A program made the position numbers and the translations under genes. This document shows, in pieces, positions 51,296-61,203 of a stretch of 64,000 nt of DNA; the first letter of the stretch is position 1; every line of letters starts with the position of its first letter. This stretch comes from Sophora flavescens (taxonomy: Eukaryota; Streptophyta; Magnoliopsida; Fabales; Fabaceae): assembly GCA_030762895.1 (NCBI GenBank), contig JAUPTC010000018.1, positions 1,116,001 to 1,180,000 on the forward strand. The letters run 5' to 3'. Below the pieces are notes generated by a model that saw only the letters and a list, made by a program, of their open reading frames with translations, had not been told where the DNA came from and ran no database searches.

Positions 51296-54200
51296 AAATT
51301 AGGGTTTTGGGTTAAAATTAGGGTTGAGTCAAAATTAGGGTTTATGGTTAGTATTTGGGTTATAATTACGGTTTTCGGTAAAATTAGGGTTTCGGGTCAA
51401 AATTAGGGTCGGGGTCAAATTTAGGGTTTTTGATGAAAATTAGGGTTTAGGGTTTGAAATAATGTTTTGGGTCTAAAATAGGGTTAGAATTAGGGTTTTA
51501 GGTCAAAATTAGGGCTTTGGGTCAAACATAGGGTTTAGGGTTTGAATTAGGGTTTTGGGTCAAAATTAGGGTTTACGGTTTAAAAAAAGGATTTTGGGTC
51601 AAAAATAGGGTTTTGGTTAAAAATTAGTGTTTCGGATCAAAATTAGGGTTCTGGGTCAAATTTAGGGTTTCGGATCAAAATTAGGGTTTAGGGTTTGAAA
51701 TAGGGTTTTGAGATTAAAATAGGGTTTTGGGTAAAAAATACGGTTAGAATTTGGGTTTTGGGTCAAAATTAGGGTTTAGGGTCAAAATTAGGGTTCTTGG
51801 TCAGATTTAGGGTTTAGGGTCAAAATTAGGGTTATGGGACAGATTTAGGGTTTAGGGTCAAAATTAGGGCTTTGGGGGTTTAGGGTTTGAATTTGGGTTT
51901 TGGGTTAAAATTAGGGGTTTGGGTCAAAATCGGGTTAGAATTAGAGTTTTAGGTGAAATCTTGGGTATTGGGTCCAAATTTGGGTTTTGTGTCAAAGTTA
52001 GGGTTTAGGGTTTGAATTAAGGTTTTGAGTTAAAAATAGGGTTTTGGATTAAAAATAAGGTTAGAATTCGGGTTTTGGGTCAGAATTCGGGTTTTAGGTC
52101 GAAAGTAGGGCTCTGGGTTAAAATTATGGGTTTGGGTCAAAATTAGGGTTTCTGGTACAAATTAGGGTTTAGGGTTTGAATTAGGGTTATGAGTTAAAGA
52201 TATGTTTTGGGTCAAAAATAGGGCTAGAATTAGGGTTTTTGGTTAAAATTAGGGCTTAGGGTTAGAATTAGGATTTTGGGTAATATTGGGGTTTCGGGTC
52301 AAAATTGGGGTTCGGGGTCAAAGTTAGGGTGTTGTGTGAAAATTAGGGCTTTGGGTTAAAATTATGGTTTGGGGTCATAATTTGGGTTCTGGGTCAAATT
52401 TAGGGTTTAGGATCAAAATTAGGGTTTAGGGTTTGAAATAGGGTTTTGAGTTCAAAATAGGGTTTTGGGTAAAAAATAGGGATAAAATTAGGGTTTTGGG
52501 TCAAAATTAGGGCTTTGGGTTAAAATTAGTATTTAGGGTTTGAATTAGGGTTTTGAGTTAAAAATAGGGTTTTGGGACAAAAATAGGGTTAGAATTAGGG
52601 TTTTGGGTTAAATTTAGGGTTTTGGTTTAAAATTAGGGATTCGAGTCAAAATTAGGGTTCTGGGTCAAATTTAGGGTTTTGGATCAAAAATAGGGTATAG
52701 GGTTTGAAATAGGGTTTTGAGTTAAAAATTGGGTTTTGGGTCAAAATAGGGTTAGAATTTAGGGTTTTGGGTAAAAATTAGGGCTTTGGGTTAAAATTAG
52801 GGTTTGGGGTCAGAATTTGGGTTTTGGGTCCAAATTAGGGTTATGGATCAAAATTAGGGTTTAGGGTTTGAATTAGAGTTGAGTTAAAAATAGGGTGTTG
52901 GGTCAAAAATAGGGTTTGAAATAGGGTTTTGGTTTAAAATTAGGGATTCGGGTCAAAATTAGGGTTCTAGGTCGATTTAGGGTTTAGGGTTTGAAATAGG
53001 GTTTTGAGTTTAAATTAGGGTTTTAGGTCAAAAATAGGGTTAGAATTAGGGTTTTGGGTCAAAATTAGGGCTTTGGGTTAAAATTAGGGTTTGGGGTCAA
53101 AATTTGGGTTTTAATTAGGGTTTATGGTTTTGAGTTAAAAATATGGTTTTGGGACAAAAATAGGGTTAGAATTAGGGTTTTGGGTTAAATTTAGGGTTTT
53201 GGTTTAAAATTAGGGATTCGAGTCAAAATTAGGGTTAGGTCAAATTTAGGGTTTAGGATCAAAAATAGTGTATTGGGTTTGAAATAGGGTTTTGAGTTAA
53301 AAATTGGGTTTTGGGTCAAAATAGGGTTAGAATTTAGGGTTTTGGGTAAAAATTAGGGCTTTGGATTAAAATTAGCGTTTGGGGTTAGAATTTGGATTTT
53401 GGGTCCAAATTAACGTTATGGATCAAAATTAGGGTTTGGGGTTTGAATTTGGGTTGAGTTAAAAATATGGTTTTGGGTCAAAAATAGGGTTTGAATTAGG
53501 GTATTGGGTTAAAATTAGGGTTTTGGGAAAAATTAGGGTTTGGGTCAAATTTAGGGTTTAGGATCAAAACTAGGGTTTAGGGTTTGAATTAAGGTTTTGA
53601 GTTAAAAATTGGGTTTTGGGTCAAAAATAGGGTTAGAATTAGGGTTTTGGGTTAAAATTAGGGTTTTGGGAAAAATTAGGGTTCTGGGTCAAATTTAGGG
53701 TTTGGGATCAAAACTATGGTTTAGGGTTTGAATTAGGGTTTTGAGTTTAAAATAGGGTTTTGGGTCAAAAATAATGTTAGTATTTGGGTTTGGGGTTAAA
53801 ATTTGGTTATTGGGTCCAAATTAGGGTTTTCGGTCAAAATTAGAGTTTAGTTTTTGAATTAACGTTTTGAGTTAAAAATAGGGTTTTGGCTCAAAAATAG
53901 GGTTAGAATTAGGGTTTTGGTTTAAAATTAGGGTTTCGGGACAGATTTAGGGTTCTAGGTCAGATTTAGGGTTTAGGGTTTGAAATAGGGTTTTGAGTTT
54001 AAATTAGGGGTTTAGGTCAAAAATAGGGTTAGAATTAGGGTTTTGGGTCAAAATTAGGGCTTTGGGTTAAAATTAGGGTTTGGGGTCAAATTTTGGGTTT
54101 AGGGTTTGAATTAGGGTTTTGAGTTAAAATAGGGTTTTGGGTCAAAATAGGGTCCGAATTAGGGTTTTTGGTCAAACCTTGGGTTTTGGGTCCAAATTTT

Positions 54201-54373
54201 GGTTTTGGGTCAAATTTAGGGTTTAGGGTTTGAATAAAGGTTTTGAGTTAAATATAGGGTTTTGGGTCAAAAATAAGGTTAGAATTAGGTTTTTTGGTCT
54301 AAATTAGGGTTTTGGGTCAAAATTAGGGCTTTTGGTACAAATTAGGGCTTAGGGTATGAATTAGGGTTTTGAG

Positions 54374-54572
54374 TTTTTTTTTTCAATAAAGGCTATGGCT
54401 TGCAAAGGCATCACTAAAGCAGAAGGCATCCCAACTATGTTGGCACCCTAACTACTAACAATCATCTGCCAGCAGCCAACATAAAATATATAGAAAAAAA
54501 TAATACAAGGAAAACATGGGGGGGGCATAAAACCAAACCCATGAGAGAAACAATCAACTGAACCTATAATTT
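54374..54572 (-). mobile_element. Retroposon relic, copy 4
   Basis: Same relic, 3275 bp after copy 3, with 10 T and 8 G. Its junctions to the satellite are the same as in the other copies. Confidence 0.6.
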
Positions 54573-57500
54573 AAATTAGGGTTTTGGGTTAAAATTAGGG
54601 TTGAGTCAAAATTAGGGTTTATGGTTAGTATTTGGGTTATAATTACGGTTTTCGGTAAAATTAGGGTTTCGGGTCAAAATTAGGGTCGGGGTCAAATTTA
54701 GGGTTTTTGATGAAAATTAGGGTTTAGGGTTTGAAATAATGTTTTGGGTCTAAAATAGGGTTAGAATTAGGGTTTTAGGTCAAAATTAGGGCTTTGGTCA
54801 AACATAGGGTTTAGGGTTTGAATTAGGGTTTTGGGTCAAAATTAGGGTTTACGGTTTAAAAAAAGGATTTTGGGTCAAAAATAGGGTTTTGGTTAAAAAT
54901 TAGTGTTTCGGATCAAAATTAGGGTTCTGGGTCAAATTTAGGGTTTCGGATCAAAATTAGGGTTTAGGGTTTGAAATAGGGTTTTGAGATTAAAATAGGG
55001 TTTTGGGTAAAAAATACGGTTAGAATTTGGGTTTTGGGTCAAAATTAGGGTTTAGGGTCAAAATTAGGGTTCTTGGTCAGATTTAGGGTTTAGGGTCAAA
55101 ATTAGGGTTCTGGGACAGATTTAGGGTTTAGGGTCAAAATTAGGGCTTTGGGGGTTTAGGGTTTGAATTTGGGTTTTGGGTTAAAATTAGGGGTTTGGGT
55201 CAAAATCGGGTTAGAATTAGAGTTTTAGGTGAAATCTTGGGTATTGGGTCCAAATTTGGGTTTTGTGTCAAAGTTAGGGTTTAGGGTTTGAATTAAGGTT
55301 TTGAGTTAAAAATAGGGTTTTGGATTAAAAATAAGGTTAGAATTCGGGTTTTGGGTCAGAATTCGGGTTTTAGGTCGAAAGTAGGGCTCTGGGTTAAAAT
55401 TATGGGTTTGGGTCAAAATTAGGGTTTCTGGTACAAATTAGGGTTTAGGGTTTGAATTAGGGTTATGAGTTAAAGATATGTTTTTGGGTCAAAAATAGGG
55501 CTAGAATTAGGGTTTTGGTTAAAATTAGGGCTTAGGGTTAGAATTAGGATTTTGGGTAATATTAGGGTTTGGTCAAAATTGGGGTTCGGGGTCAAAGTTA
55601 GGGTGTTGTGTGAAAATTAGGGCTTTGGGTTAAAATTATGGTTTTGGTCAAAATTTGGGTTAGGTCAAATTTAGGGTTTAGGATCAAAATTAGGGTTTAC
55701 GGTTTGAAATAGGGTGTTGAGTTTAAAATAGGGTTTTGGGTAAAAATAGGGTTAGAATTAGGGTTTTGGGTCAAAACTAGGGCTTTGGGTTAAATTAGGG
55801 CTTTGGGTCCAAATTAGGGTTTTGGGTCAAAATTAGCATTTAGGGTTTGAATTAGGGTTTTGAGTTAAAAATAGGGTTTTGGGACAAAAATAGGGTTAGA
55901 ATTAGGGTTTTGGGTTAAATTTAGGGTTTTGGTTTAAAATTAGGGATTCGAGTCAAAATTAGGGTTTGGGTCAAATTTAGGGTTTAGGATCAAAAATAGG
56001 GTATAGGGTTTGAAATAGGGTTTTGAGTTAAAAATTGGGTTTTGGGTCAAAATAGGGTTAGAATTTAGGGTTTTGGGTAAAAATTAGGGCTTTGGGTTAA
56101 AATTAGGGTTTGGGGTCAGAATTTGGGTTTTGGGTCCAAATTAGGGTTATGGATCAAAATTAGGGTTTAGGGTTTGAATTAGAGTTGAGTTAAAAATAGG
56201 GTGTTGGGTCAAAAATAGGGTTTGAAATAGGGTTTTGGTTTAAAATTAGGGATTCGGGTCAAAATTAGGGTTCTAGGTCAGATTTAGGGTTTAGGGTTTG
56301 AAATAGGGTTTTGAGTTTAAATTAGGGTTTTAGGTCAAAAATAGGGTTAGAATTAGGGTTTTGGGTCAAAATTAGGGCTTTGGGTTAAAATTAGGGTTTG
56401 GGGTCAAAATTTGGGTTTTAATTAGGGTTTATGGTTTTGAGTTAAAAATATGGTTTTGGGACAAAAATAGGGTTAGAATTAGGGTTTTGGGTTAAATTTA
56501 GGGTTTTGGTTTAAAATTAGGGATTCGAGTCAAAATTAGGGTTCTGGGTCAAATTTAGGGTTTAGGATCAAAAATAGTGTATTGGGTTTGAAATAGGGTT
56601 TTGAGTTAAAAATTGGGTTTTGGGTCAAAATAGGGTTAGAATTTAGGGTTTTGGGTAAAAATTAGGGCTTTGGATTAAAATTAGCGTTTGGGGTTAGAAT
56701 TTGGATTTTGGGTCCAAATTAACGTTATGGATCAAAATTAGGGTTTGGGGTTTGAATTTGGGTTGAGTTAAAAATATGGTTTTGGGTCAAAAATAGGGTT
56801 TGAATTAGGGTATTGGGTTAAAATTAGGGTTTTGGGAAAAATTAGGGTTCTGGGTCAAATTTAGGGTTTAGGATCAAAACTAGGGTTTAGGGTTTGAATT
56901 AAGGTTTTGAGTTAAAAATTGGGTTTTGGGTCAAAAATAGGGTTAGAATTAGGGTTTTGGGTTAAAATTAGGGTTTTGGGAAAAATTAGGGTTTGGGTCA
57001 AATTTAGGGTTTGGGATCAAAACTATGGTTTAGGGGTTTGAATTAGGGTTTTGAGTTTAAAATAGGGTTTTGGGTCAAAAATAATGTTAGTATTTGGGTT
57101 TGGGGTTAAAATTTGGTTATTGGGTCCAAATTAGGGTTTTCGGTCAAAATTAGAGTTTAGTTTTTGAATTAACGTTTTGAGTTAAAAATAGGGTTTTGGC
57201 TCAAAAATAGGGTTAGAATTAGGGTTTTGGTTTAAAATTAGGGTTTGGGACAGATTTAGGGTTCTAGGTCAGATTTAGGGTTTAGGGTTTGAAATAGGGT
57301 TTTGAGTTTAAATTAGGGGTTTAGGTCAAAAATAGGGTTAGAATTAGGGTTTTGGGTCAAAATTAGGGCTTTGGGTTAAAATTAGGGTTTGGGGTCAAAT
57401 TTTGGGTTTAGGGTTTGAATTAGGGTTTTGAGTTAAAATAGGGTTTTGGGTCAAAATAGGGTCCGAATTAGGGTTTTTGGTCAAACCTTGGGTTTTGGGT

Positions 57501-57682
57501 CCAAATTTTGGTTTTGGGTCAAATTTAGGGTTTAGGGTTTGAATAAAGGTTTTGAGTTAAATATAGGGTTTTGGGTCAAAAATAAGGTTAGAATTAGGTT
57601 TTTTGGTCTAAATTAGGGTTTTGGGTCAAAATTAGGGCTTTTGGTACAAATTAGGGCTTAGGGTATGAATTAGGGTTTTGAG

Positions 57683-57886
57683 TTTTTTTTTTTTCAATAA
57701 AGGCTATGGCTTGCAAAGGCATCACTAAAGCAGATGGCATCCCAACTATGTTGGCCCCTAACTACTAACAATCACCCGGGCCAACATACAAGATATAGAA
57801 AAAAATAATACAAGGAAAACATGGGGGGGGGGGGGGGGGCATAAAACAAAACCCATGAGAGAAAAAAGCAAATAAACCAAAAATTT
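57683..57886 (-). mobile_element. Retroposon relic, copy 5 (most divergent)
   Basis: Same relic, 3309 bp after copy 4, with 12 T. The G run has grown to 17. Several substitutions and small losses set it apart (GTTGGCCCCTAAC, CACCCGGGCC, and AAAAGCAAATAAACC near the right end). The satellite just downstream (57901-57960) is also unusually altered, so both may reflect poor consensus. Confidence 0.6.
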
Positions 57887-60800
57887 AAATTAGGGTTTTT
57901 GGTTAAAATTAGGGTTTGGTAAAAATTATGGTTTAGGTTTTGTATTTGGGTTATAATTACGGTTTTCGGTAAAATTAGGGTTTCGGGTCAAAATTAGGGT
58001 CGGGGTCAAATTTAGGGTTTTTGATGAAAATTAGGGTTTAGGGTTTGAAATAATGTTTTGGGTCTAAAATAGGGTTAGAATTAGGGTTTTAGGTCAAAAT
58101 TAGGGCTTTGGGTCAAACATAGGGTTTAGGGTTTGAATTAGGGTTTTGGGTCAAAATTAGGGTTTACGGTTTAAAAAAAGGATTTTGGGTCAAAAATAGG
58201 GTTTTGGTTAAAAATTAGTGTTTCGGATCAAAATTAGGGGTTCTGGGTCAAATTTAGGGTTTCGGATCAAAATTAGGGTTTAGGGTTTGAAATAGGGTTT
58301 TGAGATTAAAATAGGGTTTTGGGTAAAAAATACGGTTAGAATTTGGGTTTTGGGTCAAAATTAGGGTTTAGGGTCAAAATTAGGGTTCTTGGTCAGATTT
58401 AGGGTTTAGGGTCAAAATTAGGGTTTGGGACGATTTAGGGTTTAGGGTCAAAATTAGGGCTTTGGGGGTTTAGGGTTTGAATTTGGGTTTTGGGTTAAAA
58501 TTAGGGGTTTGGGTCAAAATCGGGTTAGAATTAGAGTTTTAGGTGAAATCTTGGGTATTGGGTCCAAATTTGGGTTTTGTGTCAAAGTTAGGGTTTAGGG
58601 TTTGAATTAAGGTTTTGAGTTAAAAATAGGGTTTTGGATTAAAAATAAGGTTAGAATTCGGGTTTTGGGTCGAATTAGGGTTTTAGGTCAAAGTAGGGCT
58701 CTGGGTTAAAATTATGGGTTTGGGTCAAAATTAGGGGTTTCGGTACAAATTAGGGTTTAGGGTTTGAATTAGGGTTATGAGTTAAAGATATGTTTTTGGG
58801 TCAAAAATAGGGCTAGAATTAGGGTTTTTGGTTAAAATTAGGGCTTAGGGTTAGAATTAGGATTTTGGGTAATATTAGGGTTTCGGGTCAAAATTGGGGT
58901 TCGGGGTCAAAGTTAGGGTGTTGTGTGAAAATTAGGGCTTTGGGTTAAAATTATGGTTTCGGGTCAAAATTTGGGTTCTGGGTCAAATTTAGGGTTTAGG
59001 ATCAAAATTAGGGTTTACGGTTTGAAATAGGGTGTTGAGTTTAAAATAGGGTTTTGGGTAAAAAATAGGGTTAGAATTAGGGTTTTGGGTCAAAACTAGG
59101 GCTTTGGGTTATAATTAGGGCTTTGGGTCCAAATTAGGGTTTTGGGTCAAAATTAGCATTTAGGGTTTGAATTAGGGTTTTGAGTTAAAAATAGGGTTTT
59201 GGGACAAAAATAGGGTTAGAATTAGGGTTTTGGGTTAAATTTAGGGTTTTGGTTTAAAATTAGGGATTCGAGTCAAAATTAGGGTTCTGGGTCAAATTTA
59301 GGGTTTTGGATCAAAAATAGGGTATAGGGTTTGAAATAGGGTTTTGAGTTAAAAATTGGGTTTTGGGTCAAAATAGGGTTAGAATTTAGGGTTTTGGGTA
59401 AAAATTAGGGCTTTGGGTTAAAATTAGGGTTTGGGGTCAGAATTTGGGTTTTGGGTCCAAATTAGGGTTATGGATCAAAATTAGGGTTTAGGGTTTGAAT
59501 TAGAGTTGAGTTAAAAATAGGGTGTTGGGTCAAAAATAGGGTTTGAAATAGGGTTTTGGTTTAAAATTAGGGATTCGGGTCAAAATTAGGGTTCTAGGTC
59601 AGATTTAGGGTTTAGGGTTTGAAATAGGGTTTTGAGTTTAAATTAGGGTTTTAGGTCAAAAATAGGGTTAGAATTAGGGTTTTGGGTCAAAATTAGGGCT
59701 TTGGGTTAAAATTAGGGTTTGGGGTCAAAATTTGGGTTTTAATTAGGGTTTATGGTTTTGAGTTAAAAATATGGTTTTGGGACAAAAATAGGGTTAGAAT
59801 TAGGGTTTTGGGTTAAATTTAGGGTTTTGGTTTAAAATTAGGGATTCGAGTCAAAATTAGGGTTCTGGGTCAAATTTAGGGTTTAGGATCAAAAATAGTG
59901 TATTGGGTTTGAAATAGGGTTTTGAGTTAAAAATTGGGTTTTGGGTCAAAATAGGGTTAGAATTTAGGGTTTTGGGTAAAAATTAGGGCTTTGGATTAAA
60001 ATTAGCGTTTGGGGTTAGAATTTGGATTTTGGGTCCAAATTAACGTTATGGATCAAAATTAGGGTTTGGGGTTTGAATTTGGGTTGAGTTAAAAATATGG
60101 TTTTGGGTCAAAAATAGGGTTTGAATTAGGGTATTGGGTTAAAATTAGGGTTTTGGGAAAAATTAGGGTTTGGGTCAAATTTAGGGTTTAGGATCAAAAC
60201 TAGGGTTTAGGGTTTGAATTAAGGTTTTGAGTTAAAAATTGGTTTTGGGTAAAAAATAGGGTTAGAATTAGGGTTTTGGGTTAAAATTAGGGTTTTGGGA
60301 AAAATTAGGGTTCTGGGTCAAATTTAGGGTTTGGGATCAAAACTATGGTTTAGGGTTTGAATTAGGGTTTTGAGTTTAAAATAGGGTTTTGGGTCAAAAA
60401 TAATGTTAGTATTTGGGTTTGGGGTTAAAATTTGGTTATTGGGTCCAAATTAGGGTTTTCGGTCAAAATTAGAGTTTAGTTTTTGAATTAACGTTTTGAG
60501 TTAAAAATAGGGTTTTGGCTCAAAAATAGGGTTAGAATTAGGGTTTTGGTTTAAAATTAGGGTTTGGGACGGATTTAGGGTTCTAGGTCAGATTTAGGGT
60601 TTAGGGTTTGAAATAGGGTTTTGAGTTTAAATTAGGGGTTTAGGTCAAAAATAGGGTTAGAATTAGGGTTTTGGGTCAAAATTAGGGCTTTGGGTTAAAA
60701 TTAGGGTTTGGGGTCAAATTTTGGGTTTAGGGTTTGAATTAGGGTTTTGAGTTAAAATAGGGTTTTGGGTCAAAATAGGGTCCGAATTAGGGTTTTGGTC

Positions 60801-61000
60801 AAACCTTGGGTTTTGGGTCCAAATTTTGGTTTTGGGTCAAATTTAGGGTTTAGGGTTTGAATAAAGGTTTTGAGTTAAATATAGGGTTTTGGGTCAAAAA
60901 TAAGGTTAGAATTAGGTTTTTTGGTCTAAATTAGGGTTTTGGGTCAAAATTAGGGCTTTTGGTACAAATTAGGGCTTAGGGTATGAATTAGGGTTTTGAG

Positions 61001-61203
61001 TTTTTTTTTTTCAATAAAGGCTATGGCTTGCAAAGGCATCACTAAAGCAGAAGGCATCCCAACTATGTTGGCACCCCAACTACTAACAATCATCTGCCAG
61101 CAGCCAACATAAAATATATAGAAAAAAATAATACAAGGAAAACATGGGGGGGGGGGCATAAAACCAAACCCATGAGAGAAACAATCAACTGAACCTATAA
61201 TTT
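61001..61203 (-). mobile_element. Retroposon relic, copy 6
   Basis: Same relic, 3318 bp after copy 5, with 11 T and 11 G. A 69-codon ORF on the minus strand runs through it only because this copy's G-run length happens to keep the frame open. It is proline- and hydrophobic-rich with no family match and is not called as a gene. Confidence 0.6.

Noticed and set aside
60950..61159. 69-codon minus-strand ORF through a retroposon relic
   Set aside because: Its frame depends on the length of a variable G run and ends in satellite. The sister relics do not share the frame, so it is not under coding constraint.
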